Below are positions 1-7,832 of a stretch of DNA of 50,677 nucleotides, in pieces. Position 1 is the first letter of the stretch. Every line of letters starts with the position of its first letter. The translations under genes were made by a program, and so were the position numbers. The stretch is from Sedimenticola hydrogenitrophicus (GTDB lineage: Bacteria; Pseudomonadota; Gammaproteobacteria; Chromatiales; Chromatiaceae). The stretch spans positions 1-50,677 of the forward strand of contig NZ_JAQGEI010000041.1 in NCBI RefSeq assembly GCF_029017505.1, in the 5' to 3' direction. The notes under the pieces were generated by a model. The model worked only from the letters and a program-made list of their open reading frames with translations. It ran no database searches and was not told where the DNA came from.

Positions 1-144
1 TAAAAGTTGTAATTTTCCGTGTCTTCTGTGTGCTTCCGTGGCTAATGATCAAGGTCGTCTAACTGGGCAGCCTGGTGGATGTTGTTGCGACTATCGCTTA
101 GTATCTTCCCCTCGCAACTCAATCATCCCTCAGCAGCCGGACCC

Positions 145-1416
145 ATGAGACCGCTCTACACCTTCATTCTCTATCTCAGCCTGCCACTGGTACTGGCTCG
201 CCTCTACTGGCGCAGCCTGAAGAATCCGGATTACCGCAGGCGCATTCCGGAACGCTTCGGCAGGCTGTCCACGCCCATGGTCAAGGGCTGCCTGTGGCTG
301 CACACGGTTTCGGTGGGCGAGACCCAGGCGGCCGAACCGCTGGTGCGACGGCTGCAGAAACAGTTCCCCGACCTGCCGATTGTGCTCACCACCACCACAC
401 CCACCGGTTCCGACCGGGTGAAAAGGCTGTTTGGTGATTCGGTGATTCATACCTATTTCCCCTATGACCTGCCGTTCGCCATCAACGGGTTTCTCAAGAC
501 CCTGCAGCCCCGGCTGCTGGTGATGATGGAGACCGAGGTGTGGCCCAACCTGCTGGCGCTGTGCGAGCGCCAATCCATACCGACCGTCTTGGCCAACGCC
601 CGCCTGTCGGAACGCTCCGCCAGGGGCTATGCGCGACTGGGTCCCTTTACCCGGGAGACCTTCGGCCGTATCGGTCTGGTGGCCGCCCAGTCGCCGGCGG
701 ATGCGGAGCGCTTTCTCGGCCTGGGGCTGCCATCTGATCGGGTGCGCGTCACCGGCAGCATCAAGTTTGATATACGCCTGCCGGCGAGTCTGCGGGAGCA
801 GGCGGAGGCGATGCGACGCACCTGGGATGGTCGTCCGGTCTGGGTGGCGGCCAGCACCCGGGAAGGCGAGGATGAACAGGTTCTGGATGCTCACCGCAAG
901 GTGCTGCGGGCGTTGCCCGAGGCGCTGCTGGTGCTGGTTCCGCGCCACCCGGAACGCTTCGACAGGGTGGCACTGCTGTGTCAGCGCGAGGGCTTCGTAG
1001 CGGCGCGTCGCTCGACCGGTGAGGCCTGTGGTCCGGGGACCCGGGTGCTGCTGGGCGACACCATGGGTGAACTGACCCTGTTTCTGGCTGCGGCGGACGT
1101 CGCCTTTGTCGGTGGCAGTCTGGTGCCGACCGGCGGGCACAATGTGCTGGAGCCGGCCGCCCTGGGGCTGCCGGTGGTGTTCGGTCCACACATGTTCAAC
1201 TTCGCCATGATCAGCCGCATGCTGCTGGCCGAGGGTGCGGCGCTCGAGGTGACCAGCGCCGCTGCCCTGGCGCAGGTGGTGACCAGCTGGCTCGCCGATG
1301 CCAGCCTGCGGGCGCGCTTCGGCGAGAACGGCCTGCGGGTGGTCGAGGCCAATCGCGGGGCGCTGGAGCGGCTGTTTGATATTATTCGCGGCTATCTGAC
1401 GATAAGGGGGATTTGA
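145..1416 (+). CDS. waaA: 3-deoxy-D-manno-octulosonic acid transferase (Kdo transferase)
   Basis: This is the inner-membrane glycosyltransferase that adds Kdo from CMP-Kdo to lipid A precursors in lipopolysaccharide synthesis. The 423-residue product opens with MRPLYTFILYLSLPLVLARLYWR, one membrane-anchoring helix, as in the family, and E. coli WaaA is about 425 residues. The N-terminal half has the Glycos_transf_N pattern (HTVSVGET near residue 55, METEVWPN near 130). The C-terminal half is GT-B-like, with FVGGSLVPTGGHNVLEPA. An in-frame codon at 79 would add 22 residues that do not fit the family, so 145 is preferred, although its ribosome binding site is weak. Whether it transfers one or two Kdo residues cannot be told from the sequence. 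Confidence 0.95.
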   Translation: MRPLYTFILYLSLPLVLARLYWRSLKNPDYRRRIPERFGRLSTPMVKGCLWLHTVSVGETQAAEPLVRRLQKQFPDLPIVLTTTTPTGSDRVKRLFGDSVIHTYFPYDLPFAINGFLKTLQPRLLVMMETEVWPNLLALCERQSIPTVLANARLSERSARGYARLGPFTRETFGRIGLVAAQSPADAERFLGLGLPSDRVRVTGSIKFDIRLPASLREQAEAMRRTWDGRPVWVAASTREGEDEQVLDAHRKVLRALPEALLVLVPRHPERFDRVALLCQREGFVAARRSTGEACGPGTRVLLGDTMGELTLFLAAADVAFVGGSLVPTGGHNVLEPAALGLPVVFGPHMFNFAMISRMLLAEGAALEVTSAAALAQVVTSWLADASLRARFGENGLRVVEANRGALERLFDIIRGYLTIRGI

Positions 1417-1533
1417 CTGGCCGGTTAATCGGAAAATTCTTACTCTCGCTATACCAAATGTCTCTATATCAGGATCCCTTAAATGACTAGGATGTCATTT
1501 CTTTCGTGGATCCATATTACAAGGAGCGTATCA

Positions 1534-1806
1534 ATGAAGTGTCTTAAATTGTTTGTCACAACCGCGTTGCTGCTGGCCTGCGTCAGTGGTTTTGCCGGGC
1601 CGGTGAATATCAATACCGCCACCGCCGAGCAGATCGCCACCGAGTTGAAGGGGATTGGTGATTCCAAGGCCCAGGCCATTGTGGCGTATCGAACCGCGAA
1701 TGGTGCGTTCAAGTCCGCCGACGACCTGGCCATGGTCAAGGGGATTGGCGAGAAGACCGTCGCGGCCAACCGGGAAAATATCCTGATTGGTGATTCGGAA
1801 AAGTAG
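1534..1806 (+). CDS. ComEA-like helix-hairpin-helix protein
   Basis: This is a 90-residue exported protein. A Sec signal peptide (MKCLKLFVTTALLLACVSGFA) is followed by a single HhH domain with VNINTATAEQIATELKGIG and a second hairpin, MVKGIGEKTVAANR. In the family this domain binds DNA, and in competent bacteria ComEA pulls DNA through the periplasm. Short stand-alone versions like this are common in Gammaproteobacteria and their role is often untested. AAGGAG at 1521-1526 lies 7 nt before the ATG and decides the start. A strong terminator follows. An alternative lipoprotein reading (LLLAC) is possible but lacks the usual context. Confidence 0.85.
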   Translation: MKCLKLFVTTALLLACVSGFAGPVNINTATAEQIATELKGIGDSKAQAIVAYRTANGAFKSADDLAMVKGIGEKTVAANRENILIGDSEK

Positions 1807-1823
1807 TTCGGTTATTGGCAAGC

Positions 1824-1855
1824 AAGGGCGCCCAGGTAATGGGCGCCCTTTTTTT
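1824..1855 (+). terminator. Rho-independent terminator after the ComEA-like gene
   Basis: AAGGGCGCCC and GGGCGCCCTT pair around a short loop and a run of seven T follows. Confidence 0.9.
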
Positions 1856-1870
1856 ATGATTCAGGTAAAC

Positions 1871-1955
1871 GGTGGATGCGCTGTCGCTTATCCACCCTAC
1901 ATCCGAGCATTTTGTAGCATTTCGTAGGGTGGATAAGCCGGTAGGCGCATCCACC
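1871..1955. repeat. REP-A inverted pair upstream of RAYT 1
   Basis: Two inverted copies of a 30-nt unit (GGTGGATGCG ... TTATCCACCCTAC) face each other around a short spacer. The same unit recurs at 2514-2589, 7691-7773, 12030-12061, 25561-25590 and 39292-39359. Copies flank the RAYT gene on both sides, the usual arrangement for a RAYT with its cognate REPs. Confidence 0.85.
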
Positions 1956-1969
1956 AACAGGGAGCCGGT

Positions 1970-2488
1970 ATGAGCAATTATCGTCGAGCTTATGTTCCCG
2001 GTGGCACATACTTTTTTACCGTTGTTACTCATCATCGCGTCCCGGTATTTACTAATGAAGAACATGTTGAGGTGCTCAGGCAAGCCTTCCGCAAGGTCAT
2101 GGCAGCCCGTCCATTCGCAATCGATGCGATGGTCGTCCTGCCTGAACACCTGCACTGTATCTGGCGTATGCCGGAAAGCGATGCCGACTACTCTTCCCGT
2201 TGGCGGGAAATAAAGAAAGCCACGTCACGTCGCATTCGTACAATCACCAATACCCGCAATGAGCGAATGCTGTGGCAGCGAAGATTCTGGGAGCACGCTA
2301 TACGTGATGGGGAGGATTGGCGCAGGCATGTGGATTATATTCATTACAACCCGGTGAAACATGGGTTGGTGAAACGCCCCGGGGATTGGCGGTGGTCGTC
2401 TTTCGGCGGCGCTACCAGCAGGGGGTGGTATGAAGCGTCCTGGGGTGCCAGTGAACCGGCGAGTATCACAAGTATGGATTGTGAATGA
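1970..2488 (+). CDS. REP-associated tyrosine transposase (RAYT), Y1/IS200-like
   Basis: This 172-residue HUH-type single-strand nuclease belongs to the TnpA(REP) family, which is thought to move REP palindromes. The HUH motif is seen in VVLPEHLHCIWR near residue 62 and the catalytic-tyrosine helix in YIHYNPVKHGLV near 126. WQRRFWEHAIRD is also typical of the family. GGGAG lies 8 nt before the ATG. The gene sits between two REP-A pairs, and a broken copy of its 5' end is found at 7774-7832. There is no sign of a frameshift, so it may be active. Confidence 0.9.
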   Translation: MSNYRRAYVPGGTYFFTVVTHHRVPVFTNEEHVEVLRQAFRKVMAARPFAIDAMVVLPEHLHCIWRMPESDADYSSRWREIKKATSRRIRTITNTRNERMLWQRRFWEHAIRDGEDWRRHVDYIHYNPVKHGLVKRPGDWRWSSFGGATSRGWYEASWGASEPASITSMDCE

Positions 2489-2513
2489 TAAATGGGGTTT
2501 GTTGCATCGAAAT

Positions 2514-2589
2514 GGTGGATGCGCCTACCGGCTTATCCACCCTACAGAAATGCTTAAATGTAGGGTGGATAAGCGACAGCGCATCCACC
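2514..2589. repeat. REP-A inverted pair downstream of RAYT 1
   Basis: GGTGGATGCGCC...ATCCACCCTAC faces its inverse, GTAGGGTGGATAAGCG...GCATCCACC. Together with 1871-1955 it brackets the transposase gene. Confidence 0.85.
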
Positions 2590-2598
2590 TTCCCCGAT

Positions 2599-3261
2599 CT
2601 AAAATACGAACTTACGAATCACCGGTGCGTTGGTCAGCGGGGCGATATCGGTCTCGAACAGTGCCTCGCTGTGCCATTCGTTTTCGCTGGTGCGGGTCAC
2701 CAGGAAGGCAGTCATGGCCGGGCTCTGGCCAATCACCACGAACAGCCGGCCGCCGATGTTCAGGCGCTGCTTGAACGCCTCCGGCATCTCCGGCAGGGAG
2801 CCGGTCACGGCGATGGCGTCGAAGCGGCCGCTCTCGATGTCGTCGCTCAGGCTGTCGGTGGTGCGCAGCTCGACATTGTCGATCTCCAGTTCCGCCAGCC
2901 GCTGCCGTGCCTGTTCGGTGTAGGCCGGGTTGATCTCCTGGCTGATCACCTTGTTGCCCAGCTTGGCCAGGCAGGCGGTTAGGTAGCCGCTACCGGTGCC
3001 GACCTCCAGGATGTTGTCGGCGGGCTGGATGTCCAGCGCCTGCAGCAGCCGCCCCTCAACCCGTGGGAACATCATCTTCTGGCCGTCACCCAGGGGGATC
3101 TCGATATCCGCGTAGGCCAGCCCTTTGTAGCTGTCGGGCACGAAGCGATCCCGCGGCATTTCGCCGATCAGGTTCAGTACCTTGGGATCGAGAACCTCCC
3201 ACGGGCGCACTTGTTGCTCAACCATGTTGAAACGGGCTTTTTCGTAGCTTGAGACGATCAT
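2599..3261 (-). CDS. Protein-L-isoaspartate O-methyltransferase family protein
   Basis: This 220-residue SAM-dependent methyltransferase of the Pcm family has motif I in LEVGTGSGYLTACLAKLG. Upstream the family block MVEQQVRPWEVLDP is followed by PRDRFVP. In Gammaproteobacteria this branch is often found near tolC and waaA and is distinct from the stationary-phase pcm next to surE. Repair of isoaspartyl residues is the family reaction, but it has not been shown for this branch. The start at 3261 (MIVSSYEKARF) has AGG about 10 nt upstream. A longer in-frame start at 3306 adds an unconserved leader. Confidence 0.85.
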   Translation of the reverse strand: MIVSSYEKARFNMVEQQVRPWEVLDPKVLNLIGEMPRDRFVPDSYKGLAYADIEIPLGDGQKMMFPRVEGRLLQALDIQPADNILEVGTGSGYLTACLAKLGNKVISQEINPAYTEQARQRLAELEIDNVELRTTDSLSDDIESGRFDAIAVTGSLPEMPEAFKQRLNIGGRLFVVIGQSPAMTAFLVTRTSENEWHSEALFETDIAPLTNAPVIRKFVF

Positions 3262-3398
3262 CTGATTTACCTGGCACTCGGGTTGAAAAGGTGTCGAGGG
3301 CGACAAGCCTACTCAGTTTAGGTTGATCAGGCAAGTCTGACATGCTAAGCCGCTGCCATGTAACTGTTTTCTGTTATTCACCAAGTCGGGTCTGGTAA

Positions 3399-3601
3399 GA
3401 ATGGCACTTACTTAAGGCGAATTGCAGGATTTTCGTTATTCCGGCGCAGGCCGGACAAAAGCGCGAAGCGCGTTGAACGACTGAAAGTCGGCCCGAAGGG
3501 TGAGCGAAGCGAATAATCCAGGAATACCGCCACCATTAAGCAGTCTGGATCCCGGCCTGCGCCGGGATGACGGTGGTTTTTGGCTTAAGTAAGTGCCATT
3601 C
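3399..3601. mobile_element. MITE copy 1 (GAATGGCACT family), 203 bp
   Basis: The terminal inverted repeats GAATGGCACTTACTTAAG and CTTAAGTAAGTGCCATTC match perfectly over 18 bp. The direct repeat GGGTCTGGTA lies outside both ends, at 3388-3397 and 3602-3611, as expected of a target-site duplication. The interior has no transposase. It holds a GCGCAGGCCGG/CCGGCCTGCGC palindrome and a 60-bp module (3455-3514) shared with the nosL copy. It ends 70 nt before dgt. Confidence 0.9.
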
Positions 3602-3671
3602 GGGTCTGGTAGGATAGAGCTATCCGCTCCGCGCCTTGCGCACGCGTCCGTTTTCACCGGTTGAGGTACTC

Positions 3672-5036
3672 ATGACCATGCACTGGAATCAACTGCTCTC
3701 CCGTAGCCGCCTCGGGAGTGATCTAGCCCAGGGGGGGACGACGGCCCGGACCGATTTTCAGCGTGACTTTGACCGCATTGTCTTCTCCTCCGCGTTCCGC
3801 CGCATGCAGGACAAGACCCAGGTGTTCCCGCTCTCCCGGGTGGACTATATCCGCACCCGCCTGACCCACAGCCTGGAAGCATCCAGCATCGGCCGCTCAC
3901 TGGGCACCCAGGTGGGGGAGCAGGTGATCGCACGCCGGGGTCTGAATGGCTTCGAGGCCTCCGATTTCGGTGATATCTGCGCCGCCGCCTGTCTCGGCCA
4001 TGACATCGGCAATCCGCCGTTCGGCCACTCCGGGGAAGACGCCTTCCGCAGTTGGGCCAATGACGCCCCCTACGGCCAGCGCCGGGTCGCCATGCTGCAG
4101 GACAGTGAGCGGGAGGATTTCACCAGCTTCGAGGGCAACGCCCAGGGCTTCCGTATCCTCACCCGGCTACAGAATCCGGACAATCCGGGCGGCCTGCAGC
4201 TGACCTGCGCCACCCTGGCGGCCTTCACCAAGTATCCCCGGGAGTCCTGTCTGGGGGGTGGCCGTTATCCCGGGGTCAGCGCCAGGAAGCAGGGCTTTTT
4301 TGTCGAGGATCGTGCGGCCTTTGAAGCGATCGCGGCCCAGGTCGGGCTGATCCGGCGGGACGGTTCCCGTGCCGTCTGGTGCCGGCACCCGCTGGCCTTC
4401 CTGGTGGAGGCGGCGGATGACATCAGCTATCGGGTGATCGATATCGAGGACGGGTTCCGGCTCGGGTATTTCACCTTTGACGAGGTGATGGGGCTCTATC
4501 TGGACATCCTCCGCGAGCCGGAAAAACCGCGCCAGCGGATGCAGGCCATCCGCGACAGCAAGGGCAAGGTGGAGTTTCTCCGCGCCAAGGTGATCAACGA
4601 GGCGATCAGTCAGGCGATGGACTGTTTCCTGGATAACGAGGAGGCCATCCTGGGCGGCCGGTTTGACGAGCCGCTGCTGCATCAGTTCCCCCGGCGGGCC
4701 GCCATGGACCGGCTGATCGAGGTGGCCAAGGAGCGTATCTACCAGGCGACCGAGGTGGTGGAGATCCAGGCCGCCGGTTTCCAGGTGATCGGCGATCTGT
4801 TGGAGCGTTTCATCCAGGTGCTGGACGACCTGGCGGAACAGGGTGAACAGGCCTCGGCGAAAAGCCGCATGATCTCGCGTCTGATACCGGAGCAGTTCAT
4901 CGGCCCGGAGCGCGTCCCCTCGCCCAACGTCTACACCCGGCTGCTGCGGCTGACCGATTTCGTCGCCGGCATGACCGACTCCTATGCGGTCTCCCTGTAT
5001 AAGAAGCTTACCGGCATCTCCTTGCCCAATGCTTAA
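3672..5036 (+). CDS. dgt: Deoxyguanosinetriphosphate triphosphohydrolase-like protein
   Basis: This 454-residue HD-domain enzyme should cleave dGTP or other dNTPs to the deoxynucleoside and triphosphate. The first metal-binding histidine lies in RLTHSLEASSIG (His66). The HD pair is in CLGHDIGNPPFGHSGE (His110, Asp111), and DDISYRVIDIEDG supplies the later Asp. An N-terminal FQRDFDRIVFSSAFRRMQDKTQ block is conserved in the family. GAGG in TTGAGGTACTC supports ATG 3672; an upstream codon at 3636 would add 12 unconserved residues. No partner gene is apparent. MITE copy 1 lies in its upstream region. Confidence 0.92.
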   Translation: MTMHWNQLLSRSRLGSDLAQGGTTARTDFQRDFDRIVFSSAFRRMQDKTQVFPLSRVDYIRTRLTHSLEASSIGRSLGTQVGEQVIARRGLNGFEASDFGDICAAACLGHDIGNPPFGHSGEDAFRSWANDAPYGQRRVAMLQDSEREDFTSFEGNAQGFRILTRLQNPDNPGGLQLTCATLAAFTKYPRESCLGGGRYPGVSARKQGFFVEDRAAFEAIAAQVGLIRRDGSRAVWCRHPLAFLVEAADDISYRVIDIEDGFRLGYFTFDEVMGLYLDILREPEKPRQRMQAIRDSKGKVEFLRAKVINEAISQAMDCFLDNEEAILGGRFDEPLLHQFPRRAAMDRLIEVAKERIYQATEVVEIQAAGFQVIGDLLERFIQVLDDLAEQGEQASAKSRMISRLIPEQFIGPERVPSPNVYTRLLRLTDFVAGMTDSYAVSLYKKLTGISLPNA

Positions 5037-5085
5037 GCAGCCATCCCGTGAATGCTTCGTCCGCTGGGTCGGCGGCTGGCCTGGC

Positions 5086-5207
5086 TGTAGCGCGTTCCGG
5101 CTGTCGGGTTACGCCTTCGGCTAACGCGACCTACGGCTACCGCGGCTGCCTCGACCAAGGAGCGGCTTTGCCGCGAAAAGCCTTCGCGCCAGAGGCGCTC
5201 CTACAAG
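5086..5207. repeat. Two REP-like palindromes in the dgt / GGDEF-EAL gap
   Basis: TAGCGCGTT...AACGCGACCTAC (about 5088-5136) and AGGAGCGGCTTTGCCGCG...GCGCTCCTAC (5157-5207) are hairpin-forming repeats of types scattered through many proteobacterial genomes. In the rest of the gap, 5208-5499, I see no gene and no clear promoter. Confidence 0.7.
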
Positions 5208-5499
5208 TGATTCACCAAAATAAATCAACACCAACAAATAACCAGGACAGGGCCTTTTTCAAGGGGGAGCGGCGGATTTTTTTCATAATGTGTACCCCGT
5301 CTGATTTTCGAACCTGTACGTCGGGATGGCTTAAAGAACCGGATGCCCCGGTCGCTACATCCGCAAACAATCACCCTAACGAACACCAAGCGCCGTTTCC
5401 GCCCCGGTAATGTCCCATGCGCTTCCACCCTGCGTGGTTGCCGATGGGGCAGGGGGCGGTACGGCCGGGTGTGCGAACTCGAGTTCTGCAGAGTAGTGG

Positions 5500-7641
5500 A
5501 TGACCGATAACAATAACCTGGATGATAAAATTGATCTGGCGCCCGTGGTGCTGGATCAGTGCAGTATCGGTTTGTTCGTGCTGGGGGCGGACGGCCGCAT
5601 CGTCAACTGGAATCGCTGGATGGTAACCGCCTCGGGTATCGGCGTGGCGTCCGCGCTGGGTCGTCTCCTGGCGGATCTGCTGCCCGAGGTTTCCGGCTCC
5701 ACGCTTGAGCAGGCGATCGATGCCGCCGGATCGCAGGGGGACTCGACGGTGTTGCACGCCGCGTCGGGTACCGCCGTGTTGCCGCTTCCCCGGAGGGCGG
5801 CCGGGGGCGCCCATCAGATGGTCATCGTCAAGCCCCTGTTGGCCAAATCTCACCATGTACTGGTGCAGGTGTTTGATCAGGGCGATCTCCCGGGTGAAGC
5901 TTCCCTGCCGCCGCGGATGGCGGAGCAGCCGGGGGCGAAATCGGGGGCGGAACTGGCCACCCTCTCCATCCTTTCCGCCATCGCCGATGCCGTGATCACC
6001 ACGGACCTGCATCGCAACATCAGTTATATGAACGTGGTGGCGGAAAAGTTGACCGGCTGGCGACTCACGGCCGCCATGGGATTGCCGCTGGCGCGGGTGT
6101 TTCAGGTGATGGACGAGGGGGCCGCGCTGTTGCACGGCGCCATCGAGCGTTGCCTGGCGACCGGTACCCTGGCTGGTGGCCAGCGTCAGGAGTTGATCCT
6201 GGTGCACCGGGATGGTATCGGCATCGCCGTGGAAGCGTCGCTGGCGCCGATCTGCGATGAGCAGAAGAATATTCATGGCGTCGTCCTGGTGTTCCGCGAT
6301 GTCAGCCACGCCCGCAGCCTGGCGGCCCAGGTCAGCTGGCAGGCGTCGCACGATACCCTGACCGGTCTGGTCAACCGGGGCAGTTTCGACGACCGCCTGG
6401 ATGACCTGTTGCGGGATGCCATGGCGACCGGGCGCATCCATGGCATGCTCTATCTCGATCTGGATCAGTTCAAGATCGTCAACGACACCTGCGGGCATGT
6501 GGCGGGCGACGAGCTGTTGCGGCAGATCGCCACCCGGCTTTCGCAGCATATCCGCACCGGCGATACCCTGGCGCGTCTGGGCGGTGATGAATTCGGTGTG
6601 CTCCTGGTCGATTGTTCGGAAGCCGTTGTGTTGCGCATCGCCAACAAGATGCGCCAGGCGATCATGGATCTGCGCTTTGCCTGGGATGACAAGGCCTACG
6701 CTATCGGGGTCAGCATCGGGGTGGTCGCCATTACCGCGGAGAGCGAGCGCGCCGAGCAGGTATTGAGCGCGGCGGACACTGCCTGTTATGCCGCCAAGGA
6801 TGGTGGTCGCAACCAGGTGCATGTGTACCGCCCGGATGCCGGTGAAGCGGCCCAGCGCCAGGGTGAGATGCATTGGGTGGCCCGCATCCACAGTGCCCTG
6901 GAAGAGGATCGGTTCTGTCTCTATGTGCAGCCGATCGTGCCGATCGACCAGCGTTCGGCGCACACCGGTCATTGCGAGGTGCTGATCCGGATGCGCGATG
7001 AGGCGGGTGCATTGGTGCCGCCGAACAAGTTCATCCCGGCGGCCGAGCGGTTCGGCCTGATGCCGAGGATCGATCGCTGGGTGGTCAACCAGCTGTTCAA
7101 TCTGATCGGGCGTGAGCATGAGACCCTGGTGCTGGGGGGCTACTGTTTCGCCATCAACCTCTCCGGCGGTTCGGTGAATGATGAAGACACCCTGACCTAT
7201 ATCGGCGAAAAGCTGGTTGAGTTCAGGATTCCACCGGGGATGATCAGTTTCGAGATCACCGAAACCGCCGCCATCGCCAACCTGGCCTCGGCCAGTTATT
7301 TTATCCGCACCCTGAAGCAGGCCGGCTGCCTCTTCTCCCTGGATGATTTCGGCAGCGGCCTCTCATCGTTCGCCTATCTGAAAAATCTGCCGGTCGATTT
7401 TCTGAAAATAGACGGTGCCTTTATTCGCGATCTGGCCACCGATCCGATCGACCGCGCCATGGTCCAGGCGATCAATCAGATCGGCCAGGTGATGGGGCTC
7501 AAGACCATTGCCGAGTTTGTGGAGAATGACCAGGTGCTGGGTCTGTTGCGGGGTATCGGTGTGGATTTTGCCCAGGGCTACGGCATCGCCCGGCCGATGC
7601 CGCTGACCGATCAGGCGGGCCGGCTGCTGCTGGGAAAGTGA
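5500..7641 (+). CDS. PAS-PAS-GGDEF-EAL cyclic-di-GMP signalling protein
   Basis: This is a 713-residue cytoplasmic protein without membrane helices. Two PAS domains (about residues 12-125 and 150-270; the second begins ILSAIADAVITTD) precede a GGDEF domain with an intact RLGGDEFGV motif (GGDEF at 361-365) and HDTLTGLVNR. The C-terminal EAL domain reads EVL (493-495) instead of EAL, but keeps EITET, DDFGSGLSSFAYLK and DFLKIDG, and has KTIAEFVEN where KTIAEGVE is usual. Diguanylate cyclase activity is therefore likely, and phosphodiesterase activity is possible but uncertain. The PAS ligand is unknown. It is transcribed alone, with a poor ribosome binding site before ATG 5500. Confidence 0.9.
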   Translation: MTDNNNLDDKIDLAPVVLDQCSIGLFVLGADGRIVNWNRWMVTASGIGVASALGRLLADLLPEVSGSTLEQAIDAAGSQGDSTVLHAASGTAVLPLPRRAAGGAHQMVIVKPLLAKSHHVLVQVFDQGDLPGEASLPPRMAEQPGAKSGAELATLSILSAIADAVITTDLHRNISYMNVVAEKLTGWRLTAAMGLPLARVFQVMDEGAALLHGAIERCLATGTLAGGQRQELILVHRDGIGIAVEASLAPICDEQKNIHGVVLVFRDVSHARSLAAQVSWQASHDTLTGLVNRGSFDDRLDDLLRDAMATGRIHGMLYLDLDQFKIVNDTCGHVAGDELLRQIATRLSQHIRTGDTLARLGGDEFGVLLVDCSEAVVLRIANKMRQAIMDLRFAWDDKAYAIGVSIGVVAITAESERAEQVLSAADTACYAAKDGGRNQVHVYRPDAGEAAQRQGEMHWVARIHSALEEDRFCLYVQPIVPIDQRSAHTGHCEVLIRMRDEAGALVPPNKFIPAAERFGLMPRIDRWVVNQLFNLIGREHETLVLGGYCFAINLSGGSVNDEDTLTYIGEKLVEFRIPPGMISFEITETAAIANLASASYFIRTLKQAGCLFSLDDFGSGLSSFAYLKNLPVDFLKIDGAFIRDLATDPIDRAMVQAINQIGQVMGLKTIAEFVENDQVLGLLRGIGVDFAQGYGIARPMPLTDQAGRLLLGK

Positions 7642-7690
7642 GGTGTTTGTTGCCTGATCGCCAGCCTCCGGGCTATGTGGTCAGGCAAAT

Positions 7691-7773
7691 GGTGGATGCG
7701 CCTACCGGCTTATCCACCCTACAAAAGTGATCGTTGACCGGATGTAGGGGGGATAAGCGACAGCGCATCCACC
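7691..7773. repeat. REP-A inverted pair
   Basis: GGTGGATGCGCC... and its inverse ...CGCATCCACC face each other around about 20 nt. It runs straight into a relic of the RAYT 1 5' end. Confidence 0.85.
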
Positions 7774-7832
7774 AACAGGAGCCGGCAGGAGCAATTTTCG
7801 TCGAGTTTACCTTCCCGGCGGCAGATACTTTT
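7774..7832 (+). pseudogene. Relic of the 5' end of a RAYT gene
   Basis: The stretch AACAGGAGCCGG...CAATTTTCGTCGAG...TTCCCGGCGGCAGATACTTTT matches the ribosome binding site and first 17 or so codons of the RAYT at 1970 with a few changes. The start codon has become AGG. The match stops at the stop codon of rapA (7833-7835, minus strand), so this is a truncated copy. Confidence 0.75.

Noticed and set aside
130-1191. Long open frame of 353 codons on the minus strand inside waaA
   Set aside because: It runs antisense to a clearly conserved glycosyltransferase in GC-rich DNA and has no ribosome binding site or recognisable domain.
1871-2589. CRISPR array, suggested by regularly recurring repeats
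   Set aside because: The repeats are inverted pairs around a transposase, there is no series of equal spacers, and no cas gene is present.
2430-2982. Short plus-strand open frames across the REP-A pair and the Pcm-family gene
   Set aside because: They start in the RAYT tail or repeat DNA and run antisense to the methyltransferase.
5371-7119. 582-codon open frame antisense to the PAS-GGDEF-EAL gene
   Set aside because: The plus-strand protein is fully conserved across its domains. The antisense product is a His/Gln/Arg-rich shadow typical of GC-skewed codon use.
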